Below are positions 1 through 9,498 of a stretch of DNA of 64,000 nt, piece after piece. The position numbers and the translations under genes are program-made. Under the pieces are notes generated by a model that worked only from the letters and a program-made list of their open reading frames with translations, had not been told where the DNA came from and did no database searches. The DNA comes from JAPPFW01 sp965231815. GTDB taxonomy: Bacteria > Actinomycetota > Acidimicrobiia > Spongiisociales > Spongiisociaceae. The stretch is from contig OZ246890.1 of assembly GCA_965231815.1 (NCBI GenBank), positions 62,001-126,000 of the forward strand, read 5' to 3'. Every line of letters starts with the position of its first letter. The first letter of the stretch is position 1.

Positions 1-531
1 ACCTGGGAGGATGCCTGTAGTCTTAGTCACTGGGATGAGAATCAACCAACCCTGTACCTGAAGCTGGGGAATGCGGGTCGCATCGCGCTGAGACGCCAGA
101 CAGGAATAAGCGACCTTGTCGCACTCATGCCGAGGGTCTGGCAGCAATCCTCCCGTCTCTGGGTCTCAGCCACGCCGATCGCCCTGCCAACCCATCCCGG
201 CCCGCTCGGCCGAGGAACGGCGTCTTCACGGTCAAAGGCTTGGCAGCGCGCACAGGATGCGATCATCGCCTCGTGCCGTCACATCGGATTGCCTGAACCC
301 GAGAAGGTTGTGGCCTCCTTTGAACCGTTCGTCCACGGGGCACGGCCTGCTCAGCGGTTCCCGGCCTTTTGGCAGGGGAACCGCCGTAACGTCGGCGTAG
401 CACGTCGCCTAGTACATGCCTCGGTGACCTTTGCGGAACCGGTCGCCGGACCTCTCGTACTGGGTGCCGGTAGGTATCTAGGCCTCGGACTAATGCGACC
501 CAAAAAAATGGAGGAACTAGAGAATGAGTGA
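1..531 (+). CDS. csb2: Csb2-type (Cas5-Cas6 fusion) Cascade subunit, C-terminal part
   Basis: The frame is open from the first base, so the start lies outside the window. The visible part is about 176 codons. Its last 40 residues carry a Gly-rich Cas6-like ending (VAGPLVLGAGRYLGLGLM), as expected of the RAMP fold at the C-terminus of Csb2, the Cas5-Cas6 fusion of type I-G systems that processes pre-crRNA and holds the crRNA handle. Its stop lies inside the start of cas3 (8-bp overlap), which places it in the cas operon. Identification rests on this tail and on context; the N-terminal half and the expected csb1 (cas7) gene are not in view. Confidence 0.75.
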   Translation, partial: TWEDACSLSHWDENQPTLYLKLGNAGRIALRRQTGISDLVALMPRVWQQSSRLWVSATPIALPTHPGPLGRGTASSRSKAWQRAQDAIIASCRHIGLPEPEKVVASFEPFVHGARPAQRFPAFWQGNRRNVGVARRLVHASVTFAEPVAGPLVLGAGRYLGLGLMRPKKMEELENE

Positions 532-3400
532 CCTGTCTGGAAGTGATTTCGCACAGTACTTCCAAGACGTCCACTGTCACCCACCGTTCCCGTGGCAGAA
601 ACGCCTCACTACTGACGTATTGGAAACTGGTAGGTGGCCCGATGTCATTGATCTCCCTACCGGAACGGGGAAGACTGCAGTACTCGACACGGCGATATTC
701 TCACTCGCTATGAGGCCCGAGATATTTCCTCGTCGGGTGGTATTCGTTGTTGATCGCCGAATTATTGTCGACCAAGTCCGCATAAGGGCACTTAGGATTC
801 AGAAACGGCTCAAATCCGGTAAGACCGAAGTGCTACGCCAAGTGAAGACCAGTCTCGCTGTGGTTGGCGAAGAAAATATTCTGGGTGTGTCTGCCCTTCG
901 AGGCGGAGGGATGCCAATCGACCGTGAATGGAGCCGTCGACCAGACTTGCCTTGGGTCGTAGTCTCGACCGTAGACCAGTTCGGATCGCGGCTGCTCTTT
1001 AACGGCTATGGAGTGAGTCGGACCTCACGGCCCATCCATGCGGGTCTGGCAGGCAACGATTGCCTAGTCATCCTGGACGAGGTTCACCTCAGCCAACCCT
1101 TCTCTGAGACCCTCGACGCGGTCAATTATCTGCCCCGCGGTCCTCTTCCAAGGCGGTTTCATGTGGTGAAGATGTCGGCGACGCCCGAGAAGGCGGTAAC
1201 GCGTCGATTCGAACTCGTTCCAGCCGACCTTACGGTGAGCAACGAACTGCGCAGGCGCGTGCACGCGTATAAGTCCGCCGAGCTGAGGACTGTACCCGGA
1301 AAGACGAAACCGCCACATGAAGCCCTTCCCCCACAGATCTTGCGGATCCTCAAGAGGGAACTCGCTGAGTCGGTGCGCTGTATCGGAATAGTACTCAACC
1401 GCGTGCGGACAGCCCGTGAGACCTACCAAGTGCTGACCAAGGCTGGCATCAAATCCTATCTCGTCACGGGCCGAATGCGCCCTATTGACCGCCAGGACAT
1501 CCTTGACCAGTTCACTAACGCGGTGGACCCCGACCGTCAACCTGAGACAGGTGACCTTACGGTTGTCGTTGCTACTCAAACGATTGAGGTAGGTGCAGAC
1601 TATAGTTTCGACGCCCTCATTACCGAATGTGCCCCCGTTGACAGCCTACGCCAACGTTTCGGGCGGCTGGATCGCAGAGGTACTATAGGCACCAGCGATG
1701 ATCCTGCCCGCGGGTGGATTCTTGGTGTACCTTCATCTCTCAACAGCAAGAGACCTGATTCCATCTACGGTGAGGCACTCCGGATTACCTGGGAGAACCT
1801 CCAGCAGTTAGCAGCGAACACTCCAGATGGCCTGATTGATGTCGGGCCACTAGCTCTTTCTCCAGAGTCATTCCCAGACGAAGCCAACGCACCGAAGCCT
1901 AACGCTCCATTGCTGTTGAGAACATACATGGAGGCTTGGGTACAGACAAATCCCGAACCAATCATTCGACCTCCGATAGCCTGGTTCCTTCATGGCATCG
2001 AACACGATAGCGACCCAGACGTTACGCTGGTGTGGCGGAAGGATCGGTCCTTGGATGCGTTACGTCTGGTACCTCCCCGACCAGGGGAATACTTGCAAGT
2101 TCCCATAAGCGCCGCCAGAGCATGGCTCATGGCACAAGCCGAAACCGATGTGGCCGATGTGGACGTCCTTTCTCCAAGTGGTAACTCGGTGGTCTCAACA
2201 TCGGACAAGACGATTGAACAACGGTACATACGCTGGGAAGGCAAAGAGACCGGCAAAAAGAAGATCAGCCCACTGGATATACGACCCGGCGACGTGATCG
2301 TCGTTGACCCCAGCCGAGGTGGCCTACGCGGCAAAACCTGGGATCCCTCATCGACTTCTGTTGTTGATGACCTCGGAGATCCCGCCCAGCTTCCAGGTAG
2401 AACTGCGACCCTGCGGCTCCATCCGCGGTACCTGGGAGAGAACTTCAATCCACCGAGACCAGCAGATGAAGCCAACGCGCATGAACCGAGACGTCAGCGA
2501 ATCGACCAATGGTTGAACCGTATGGAGGACCTCCCGGCTTGGGCAGAAGAATTCATCTGTCGCGTAAAGGGTCGATCCGAGATCCATGCCGCGAACGATT
2601 GGAAGCGATGCCGCCCGTCCTGTAACCCGAAAGGAGTTAAGGGAAGGTTCAGAATCGACACAGTAGACCCCCACAAACCGAGTGAGGGCATTGAGGACAG
2701 TTACTACACGCTTACCGAGCGAACCGTGGATCTTCAGACGTTCGACGGCTCTGACTTGTCGTCGTCCTTCACTGGTGCATGGATTACTCTCCGCGACCAT
2801 CTTGATGGTGTCGGAACCCGGGCAGCTGATTTCGGCCGACAGCTGGGCTTTCCCGACGAGATAGTCAACAGTCTCCGCTTGGCGGGAAGGCTTCACGACT
2901 TAGGGAAGGTAGATCGGCGTTTCCAAAGTTTCCTTGTCAGTGGTGACCCCGTACGGATGCAGACAATCGAAGACACCAAGGAGCCTCTAGCCAAGTCGCC
3001 GTACCGGTTAAGCAGCGGCCGACACAACAGCGTACCCCACCCGATTACCGGTGTGGCACTGGTTCTGTCTAACCCTTTGGTGTTTTCGGAACACGAGCCC
3101 TGCGACCGAGACCTCGTGCTGCACCTGATCGCTACTCATCACGGGTACGGGCGACCCCTCCTGGCGATTGGAGCAGACCCCAACCCGCAAGAATTGCGTT
3201 TCAATCTGGATGGTCACTATCTGCAGGCGTCATCTGATCTGGCGGAGTCAACTCTCGCCCTCGACCATGCTGAACGGTTCTGGCTGTTGAATGAACGCTA
3301 CGGTTACCACGGCCTTGCCTGGCTCGAGGCGGTCCTTCGGTTGGCCGACTGGCACGAAAGCGCTCGGGAACAAAGGCGCTTTGAGGAGGGTCATCAATGA
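524..3400 (+). CDS. cas3: Cas3 helicase-nuclease, type I-G arrangement (helicase then HD)
   Basis: 958 residues. It unwinds and degrades the DNA target once Cascade has bound. The SF2 helicase comes first: Walker A PTGTGKT near residues 45-51, a DEVH box near 184, SATP near 216, and a QRFGRLDRRG motif VI. The HD nuclease is C-terminal, with GRLHDLGKVDRRFQ near residue 788 and HHGYG near 871. Most other type I Cas3 proteins have HD first; the reversed order is characteristic of I-G/I-U loci. The ATG overlaps the csb2 stop, and the stop overlaps the next start in ATGA, so the genes are translationally coupled. All key motifs look intact. Confidence 0.95.
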   Translation: MSDLSGSDFAQYFQDVHCHPPFPWQKRLTTDVLETGRWPDVIDLPTGTGKTAVLDTAIFSLAMRPEIFPRRVVFVVDRRIIVDQVRIRALRIQKRLKSGKTEVLRQVKTSLAVVGEENILGVSALRGGGMPIDREWSRRPDLPWVVVSTVDQFGSRLLFNGYGVSRTSRPIHAGLAGNDCLVILDEVHLSQPFSETLDAVNYLPRGPLPRRFHVVKMSATPEKAVTRRFELVPADLTVSNELRRRVHAYKSAELRTVPGKTKPPHEALPPQILRILKRELAESVRCIGIVLNRVRTARETYQVLTKAGIKSYLVTGRMRPIDRQDILDQFTNAVDPDRQPETGDLTVVVATQTIEVGADYSFDALITECAPVDSLRQRFGRLDRRGTIGTSDDPARGWILGVPSSLNSKRPDSIYGEALRITWENLQQLAANTPDGLIDVGPLALSPESFPDEANAPKPNAPLLLRTYMEAWVQTNPEPIIRPPIAWFLHGIEHDSDPDVTLVWRKDRSLDALRLVPPRPGEYLQVPISAARAWLMAQAETDVADVDVLSPSGNSVVSTSDKTIEQRYIRWEGKETGKKKISPLDIRPGDVIVVDPSRGGLRGKTWDPSSTSVVDDLGDPAQLPGRTATLRLHPRYLGENFNPPRPADEANAHEPRRQRIDQWLNRMEDLPAWAEEFICRVKGRSEIHAANDWKRCRPSCNPKGVKGRFRIDTVDPHKPSEGIEDSYYTLTERTVDLQTFDGSDLSSSFTGAWITLRDHLDGVGTRAADFGRQLGFPDEIVNSLRLAGRLHDLGKVDRRFQSFLVSGDPVRMQTIEDTKEPLAKSPYRLSSGRHNSVPHPITGVALVLSNPLVFSEHEPCDRDLVLHLIATHHGYGRPLLAIGADPNPQELRFNLDGHYLQASSDLAESTLALDHAERFWLLNERYGYHGLAWLEAVLRLADWHESAREQRRFEEGHQ

Positions 3401-4341
3401 CTGGAACACACCTCACCGGACTCCAGGGCACAAATCCCATAGCCTTCTTGGCCGCGCTAGGAGTCCAAGTGCTCTTCGAGGACAATGGCGATCAACTACA
3501 TCTATGGTGGACCGATGACGTGATCCCACATGCCGTTGTCGACCCCAGCTTCACTGTCGACCGAATCGTTCACCGTGCCCTATCAGCTTTTCCCGATCTG
3601 TTAACGAGTCCCGCCCTAAACCCTGGATTCGGATACAAAGCAGATAATGACGCTAAGTTCAAGGTCACCGCTAGTCAAAACGACCTCAGAAAGTACCTCA
3701 GTCAGATCCGAACTGGCAGCAGTATCTCCGATAGATTAGCTTCTTGTCTCGTTGCCGAGGGCAGCTACGACGCCAACCGGAATGCTAAGCCGAGTGATCT
3801 GTACCTTTCTGCCGGAAGAGTAGCCTTCCTTAGAGATGCACGAAAGATACTGGAGGGTGTTCGCAAACATCATATTGCTATGGCACTACTAGGTTCTTGG
3901 AAGTATGACAGTGAATTACCATCATTACGATGGGACACACGGGACGATCCTAACTGGGCCTTAGCGGCCACCAAGCCGGGAGTCAACAAGCGAACTTGCC
4001 CTGGTCCGGAAGCACTTGCCCTTCTCGGATTCACACTGTTTCCCGTATTCGGAAAAAGCGGCCGTACTTTGACCCAAAACTGTGAAGGTGCATGGAGTTA
4101 CGGTGGAAACTTTGTCTGGCCTCTCTGGAACACCCCAACCAGCCTTAGTGTTACCCGGTCTCTACTTGCCCACGTCACCGCATCCAACTCCGGTTCAGTT
4201 CCTCCACAACATACTGACTTGGAGTATCGTCGTCCGTGGCTTCGCTCCTGGGGTATCCATTCCATCATGAAGGCACCAATCAAGCGTTCCAAAGCCGCTA
4301 ACGGTCTAGGAAACATGGGACCGGCACGGGAAGTGTACTGA
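3397..4341 (+). CDS. csb3: Csb3-like (Cas8g) Cascade large-subunit candidate
   Basis: 314 residues. The N-terminus has a GLQGTNPIAFLAALGV signature like that of Csx17/Csb3-type large subunits of type I-G effectors, which probably contact the PAM and the Cas3 recruitment site. The length fits Csb3 rather than the much longer Csx17. It starts in an ATGA overlap with cas3 and ends 5 bases before the cas4/cas1 start, in the position usual for this subunit. Sequence conservation in this family is low, so the assignment leans on the N-terminal motif and the neighbours. Confidence 0.75.
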   Translation: MTGTHLTGLQGTNPIAFLAALGVQVLFEDNGDQLHLWWTDDVIPHAVVDPSFTVDRIVHRALSAFPDLLTSPALNPGFGYKADNDAKFKVTASQNDLRKYLSQIRTGSSISDRLASCLVAEGSYDANRNAKPSDLYLSAGRVAFLRDARKILEGVRKHHIAMALLGSWKYDSELPSLRWDTRDDPNWALAATKPGVNKRTCPGPEALALLGFTLFPVFGKSGRTLTQNCEGAWSYGGNFVWPLWNTPTSLSVTRSLLAHVTASNSGSVPPQHTDLEYRRPWLRSWGIHSIMKAPIKRSKAANGLGNMGPAREVY

Positions 4342-4346
4342 TTCGT

Positions 4347-5987
4347 GTGAAGAACACACCTCCACAACTTATTCCAGCCTCGATGATAAGAAAATATGAG
4401 TATTGCCCTCGCCTCTTCTACCTTGAATGGGTTCAATCGTCCTGGGACGATAATCCTGATACTGTAGCTGGGCTCTACAACCACAGAGTTGTAGACAAGG
4501 GCGGAGGGCAAATGGGAGGGCCGCATGACGATCATCCTGTGCGAGAGGCCCGGTCGGTCACCATAAGCTCACCTAGTTTGGGGCTAATAGCTAAAGCGGA
4601 CATCATCACGGGGACCGGAAAGGCTGTTAAACCAATTGAGTATAAGAAAAAACAACCCACACATGGTCCACAGTGGTCTCCTGAGATTGCGCAACTCTGT
4701 GCGATCGGTCTGATCCTACGTGAAGAAGGATATGAATGTGTCGAAGGAATCATGTACTTCACCCAAACTCGGCGTCGTGTGACGATTCCTTTCGATGATG
4801 ACTCTCTGTCACGAGTCAAGAGTATGGTTGCATCTATGCGCGAAATCGCATCCGGAACTAACGCACCGCCACCACTCATAGACAGTCCAAAGTGTGCCTA
4901 TTGTTCGTTGGTGGGCATATGCCTTCCTGACGAAACAAACCTTCACAACAACAAAACGCCCAAGCGCCCGAGACGTCTGGTCCCAAGGGACTCAGCCGCC
5001 CGACCTCTCTACGTTACTGAACAGGGAGCTAAGCTGGGCATAAGAGGCGGTCGCGTAAACGTGTTTAGCCGGAACAAAGTAGTTCAACAAGTCAGGGCTA
5101 TCGATGTTTCTCAGATTTCGATCTTCGGCAACGTACAGTTGAGTTCCCAGCTTATGCGAGCCGCGTTTTCGAGACAGATACCGGTCTGCTGGTTTTCGTA
5201 CGGAGGCTGGTTCCAAGGCATCGCCCAAGGCTTGCCGTCCAAACATGTGGAACTCAGGCGGCGGCAAGTGGGAATAGCCGCTCAAGCCGGACTGCCTATA
5301 GCCCGAAGAATGGTCCAGGGGAAGATACGTAACTGCCGTACCCTCCTGAGGCGGAACGCTCGCGCCGACACCGGCCCTGCCCTTCCCCAACTCAAGAGCC
5401 TTGCCGACCAAGCGACAGAGGCAACCTCGTTGGAGTCCCTGCTCGGAATCGAAGGCACCGCCGCTCGTATCTACTTCGGTCGATTTGCCGATATGCTCAA
5501 GAACGACAAGATCGGAACCTTCGACGTGAAAGGCCGCAACCGACGACCTCCGCGTGATCCGGTCAACTGCCTCCTCTCCTATGCCTACTCTCTACTGACC
5601 AAAGACCTGACCGCTACGGTGCTGGGCATCGGGTTCGATCCTTACCTGGGTGTCTACCATCGTCCTAGGTTCGGCCGCCCGGCTCTCGCTCTTGATCTAG
5701 CAGAGGAGTTCCGTCCCCTCATTGCTGACTCGGTGGTCGTCAATGTGATAAACAACGGCGAGATCCGTTCGACCGGTTTCATCGTCCGCGCCCAAGGCGT
5801 GGCTTTAAACCAACAGGCGAGACGCTCCTTTCTTGCTGCCTACGAACGGCGCCTCGATCAGGAAATAACCCACCCGACCTACAAGTACCGGATTACCTAC
5901 CGCCGCGTTCTTGAAGTCCAAGCTCGCATGCTCGGCGCTTTCCTCCTTGGCGAGATCCCCGACTACGTGCCTTTCATGACCAGATAA
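4347..5987 (+). CDS. cas4-cas1: Cas4-Cas1 fusion, spacer adaptation integrase
   Basis: 546 residues, a natural Cas4-Cas1 fusion typical of type I-G. The Cas4 half (about 1-200) has IRKYEYCPRLFYLEW, a PIEYKKK nuclease motif and a C-terminal Cys cluster (CAYCSLVGIC), giving the four cysteines of a Fe-S RecB-like exonuclease that trims prespacers and checks the PAM. The Cas1 half has the catalytic Glu in a GIEGTAARIYF context, a His in YLGVYHRPRFG, and an acidic DLAEEFRP segment. The chosen start is GTG; an ATG 12 codons downstream (MIRKYEYCP) is an alternative. With cas2 it should form the integrase. Confidence 0.93.
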   Translation: MKNTPPQLIPASMIRKYEYCPRLFYLEWVQSSWDDNPDTVAGLYNHRVVDKGGGQMGGPHDDHPVREARSVTISSPSLGLIAKADIITGTGKAVKPIEYKKKQPTHGPQWSPEIAQLCAIGLILREEGYECVEGIMYFTQTRRRVTIPFDDDSLSRVKSMVASMREIASGTNAPPPLIDSPKCAYCSLVGICLPDETNLHNNKTPKRPRRLVPRDSAARPLYVTEQGAKLGIRGGRVNVFSRNKVVQQVRAIDVSQISIFGNVQLSSQLMRAAFSRQIPVCWFSYGGWFQGIAQGLPSKHVELRRRQVGIAAQAGLPIARRMVQGKIRNCRTLLRRNARADTGPALPQLKSLADQATEATSLESLLGIEGTAARIYFGRFADMLKNDKIGTFDVKGRNRRPPRDPVNCLLSYAYSLLTKDLTATVLGIGFDPYLGVYHRPRFGRPALALDLAEEFRPLIADSVVVNVINNGEIRSTGFIVRAQGVALNQQARRSFLAAYERRLDQEITHPTYKYRITYRRVLEVQARMLGAFLLGEIPDYVPFMTR

Positions 5988-5989
5988 CG

Positions 5990-6286
5990 ATGGCGAGACG
6001 TAAAAGGTACTTGGTAGCATATGATATCCGAGACGACAAACGTCTCCGGCAAGTGCACAAGACCGTAAAGGGCTACGGCTGGTCTCTCCAGTACAGCGTG
6101 TTCATTTGTGATCTTGACGCCATAGAGCTACTTGGACTTAAGACCGACCTCGGACAACTCATACACCACACCCTTGACTCCATCGCTATTGTGGACCTAG
6201 GCCCTCCGGACCAACGCGGCAACCAATGCTTCGAGTTCATGGGGGTGGCGAGCCGTCTACCAACCTCGGGTCCCGTAATTCTGTGA
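5990..6286 (+). CDS. cas2: Cas2 adaptation protein
   Basis: 98 residues, the normal Cas2 length. It opens with a ferredoxin-like strand ending in AYDIRDDKR, which carries the conserved acidic residue, followed by a YSVFIC segment. It should form the dimer that bridges two Cas1 dimers during spacer integration. It starts 3 bases after cas4/cas1 and is the last cas gene before the leader and array. Confidence 0.93.
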   Translation: MARRKRYLVAYDIRDDKRLRQVHKTVKGYGWSLQYSVFICDLDAIELLGLKTDLGQLIHHTLDSIAIVDLGPPDQRGNQCFEFMGVASRLPTSGPVIL

Positions 6287-6452
6287 TGCGAGTGGTCCGG
6301 TGACACCTCCAACCCCTACGAGGTCTCGACACCGTGTGACCTGGGGATTTGGCTCCTTGACAACCGAATCAGCTCCAGCCAAGTACCGAAAGCCGCCACC
6401 GCTCGCTAGCGTTGACAAAGTCCCAGGTCAGCGCTACGTTTTTAAGCGAGCC
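6287..6452 (+). other. CRISPR leader
   Basis: A 166-bp non-coding stretch between cas2 and the first repeat. It is called the leader because it holds a good promoter pointing into the array and because the opposite end of the array finishes in a truncated repeat, as trailer ends usually do. No repeats or genes were seen within it. Confidence 0.75.
6412..6440 (+). promoter_or_regulatory. Pre-crRNA promoter
   Basis: TTGACA at 6412-6417, a 17-bp spacer and TACGTT at 6435-6440, ending 12 bp before the first repeat. The -35 is consensus and the spacing ideal. This orients transcription from the cas2 side. Confidence 0.65.
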
Positions 6453-9433
6453 GAACGGGCAGTCTTCCGACTGCCCCTCCATTGCGGCTGTTCGGTGCGA
6501 CACCCGTTGGTTGATGAACGGGCAGTCTTCCGACTGCCCCTCATTGCGGCACCAGAAATCGTTGACCGCCGCCCGCAAAGCCGGAACGGGCAGTCTTCCG
6601 ACTGCCCCTCCATTGCGGCCACGAACCCGCCGCCCTCAACCGAGACATCAACCGGTCGAACGGGCAGTCTTCCGACTGCCCCTCCATTGCGGCCGGCAGC
6701 CCCACGGACTATGGATACACGAGGAAGGAGAACGGGCAGTCTTCCGACTGCCCCTCCATTGCGGCTTCCTCCTCCCGACCCCTGGGAGGACGGTGACGGG
6801 TGAACGGGCAGTCTTCCGACTGCCCCTCCATTGCGGCCGTAGATCAAGCTCGGCTACGTGAAGCTTGGGCAGGAACGGGCAGTCTTCCGACTGCCCCTCC
6901 ATTGCGGCTGTAACTCAGCGTTGCCGACTCCGGGGAGTCGTCCGACGAACGGGCAGTCTTCCGACTGCCCCTCCATTGCGGCTTCTAGAGAACATGCACA
7001 AGGACAGTACCTACAGAACGAACGGGCAGTCTTCCGACTGCCCCTCCATTGCGGCAGACAGCCCCACGGACTGTGGGTACACAACACGGGAACGGGCAGT
7101 CTTCCGACTGCCCCTCCATTGCGGCTGGCATTGGTAGCGGTCTCTGTGGAAGATCAACCGGGAACGGGCAGTCTTCCGACTGCCCCTCCATTGCGGCTCA
7201 AACTTAGGTTTACTGACCTAGGATTCCCTGGAGAACGGGCAGTCTTCCGACTGCCCCTCCATTGCGGCAGCAGGATGTAGATTCTGAGCCGCAAACTACG
7301 GCTCCAGGAACGGGCAGTCTTCCGACTGCCCCTCCATTGCGGCGATAACGTCGGTACCGTCACCCGAAACCGTCAACCGGGAACGGGCAGTCTTCCGACT
7401 GCCCCTCCATTGCGGCATCGTTCCCAAGATCAAGCTTCGAGATTCTGTGTTCCGTGAACGGGCAGTCTTCCGACTGCCCCTCCATTGCGGCCTCCTAGAC
7501 TTGACGGAGCGGAAAACCCTAGAGTATGAACGGGCAGTCTTCCGACTGCCCCTCCATTGCGGCTTCGGAGCCGACCTGTGGGTACACACCGAAAAAGGAG
7601 AACGGGCAGTCTTCCGACTGCCCCTCCATTGCGGCCAACTTTTCTCGGATTCAGTTCCTGGAGGTATTAAGTCGAACGGGCAGTCTTCCGACTGCCCCTC
7701 CATTGCGGCAATGGCGTCCCAGACGACACAACAACCCAGTTTCAGGAACGGGCAGTCTTCCGACTGCCCCTCCATTGCGGCGGCTGCTACGGCTAGCCTC
7801 TCCTCGGACTGGATTATGAACGGGCAGTCTTCCGACTGCCCCTCCATTGCGGCAGGCGCTAGGAGGTTGCGGTGTCGGCACTCAATAATCAGAACGGGCA
7901 GTCTTCCGACTGCCCCTCCATTGCGGCTGTGCAATTATTCAATCTTCCGTGGGTTTTAAGAACAAGAACGGGCAGTCTTCCGACTGCCCCTCCATTGCGG
8001 CACCCGCGACCCGGCCGTCTACGCAACGTTGCGAGTGGAACGGGCAGTCTTCCGACTGCCCCTCCATTGCGGCACCCGCTTCGACCGCAACCCCGAACCG
8101 GATAGGTTCCGAACGGGCAGTCTTCCGACTGCCCCTCCATTGCGGCTGTGACGCCACAGTACGCACCGCGGCCAAACGGGGGAACGGGCAGTCTTCCGAC
8201 TGCCCCTCCATTGCGGCGCGGCGAGTCAACAGCGACCGCACCTACCAGATCGGGAACGGGCAGTCTTCCGACTGCCCCTCCATTGCGGCTCGTGGATCGG
8301 GTTGGGCGGGGCTGTACCTCCGCCGGGAACGGGCAGTCTTCCGACTGCCCCTCCATTGCGGCCCTCACGGCGACCTTTGCCCATCAAGCGGGAAGGGAGA
8401 ACGGGCAGTCTTCCGACTGCCCCTCCATTGCGGCTCGTGGATCGGGTTGGGCGGGGCTGTACCTCCGCCGGGAACGGGCAGTCTTCCGACTGCCCCTCCA
8501 TTGCGGCCCTCACGGCGACCTTTGCCCATCAAGCGGGAAGGGAGAACGGGCAGTCTTCCGACTGCCCCTCCATTGCGGCGACTCACCCTCCGTGACCGTT
8601 GCCGATCGGCGTGACGTGAACGGGCAGTCTTCCGACTGCCCCTCCATTGCGGCCCGGGGGCGGTGCTCCGAGTTATGGGGGTGGTCTTGAACGGGCAGTC
8701 TTCCGACTGCCCCTCCATTGCGGCTCTTGGCGGGTTCAGTGGGTTAATTGGGCGGTTGCTGGAACGGGCAGTCTTCCGACTGCCCCTCCATTGCGGCGAG
8801 ACAGTCCAGACGCTCGCCCGCGTGGTTGACGACGCGAACGGGCAGTCTTCCGACTGCCCCTCCATTGCGGCCCCGTAGCCTTTCCCTCTTCTTTTCCTGG
8901 AAAGCGTCGAACGGGCAGTCTTCCGACTGCCCCTCCATTGCGGCATGGGTTCCGCTCCGGGGGCTTATGAGGGTTGGGAGGAACGGGCAGTCTTCCGACT
9001 GCCCCTCCATTGCGGCTAGGGTGGCTTTGAGGTGAATATTGTTCAGCTCTAGAACGGGCAGTCTTCCGACTGCCCCTCCATTGCGGCGTCTCCGCCTCGG
9101 CGGCTAGGTGGAGGGGTAGTACCCGAACGGGCAGTCTTCCGACTGCCCCTCCATTGCGGCAAGGGTACCGAGCGGGGTTGGGCCGAGTGGAGGAAGGAAC
9201 GGGCAGTCTTCCGACTGCCCCTCCATTGCGGCATGGCCGAGGTTAGATCCCCGGAATCCGATCCCGGGGAACGGGCAGTCTTCCGACTGCCCCTCCATTG
9301 CGGCCTCACCCCACAACTCCTTAGCCGCATCCGCCGCCTGAGAACGGGCAGTCTTCCGACTGCCCCTCCATTGCGGCGGGGCGTCTGTGACGAGAATGGT
9401 GGGGTCGTTGGGTCGGGAACGGGCAGTCTTCCG
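6453..9433 (+). CRISPR. Type I-G CRISPR array, 41 full-length repeats plus truncated terminal repeat
   Basis: The 36-bp repeat begins GAACGGGCAGTCTTCC and ends CCTCCATTGCGGC. It contains an 8-bp perfect hairpin stem, GGGCAGTC/GACTGCCC, with a TTCC loop. Forty-one repeats are full length or nearly so, and a 42nd (9417-9433) stops after 17 bases, marking the trailer end. Spacers are mostly 34-39 bp. The second repeat (6516-6550) lacks one C, and the first spacer is only 27 bp. Spacers 26-27 are repeated as 28-29, leaving 39 distinct spacers. Near-identity of the repeats suggests a maintained, probably active array. Confidence 0.98.
8290..8579 (+). repeat. Tandem duplication of two spacer-repeat units inside the array
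   Basis: The 145 bp at 8290-8434 (two spacers and two repeats) are repeated identically at 8435-8579. This is a recombination event between repeats rather than two new acquisitions. Confidence 0.95.
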
Positions 9434-9464
9434 GTAATTGGAGTGCTCAGGTATCTCCTTTGTT

Positions 9465-9482
9465 ATGATATAATTATATCAT
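9465..9482. promoter_or_regulatory. Perfect 18-bp palindrome containing a TATAAT, probable operator
   Basis: ATGATATAATTATATCAT is its own reverse complement. It contains TATAAT at 9469-9474 and lies 17 bp before the start of the AlbA_2/winged-helix gene, so a dimeric regulator bound here would block that promoter. The product of the downstream gene is the obvious candidate. Confidence 0.6.
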
Positions 9483-9498
9483 CGAGGTCCTTACAAAT

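Noticed and set aside
6300..9330. Many open frames of 60-220 codons on both strands across the array
   Set aside because: They are translations of the 36-bp repeat and spacers and show the same repeat-derived peptide over and over; not genes.
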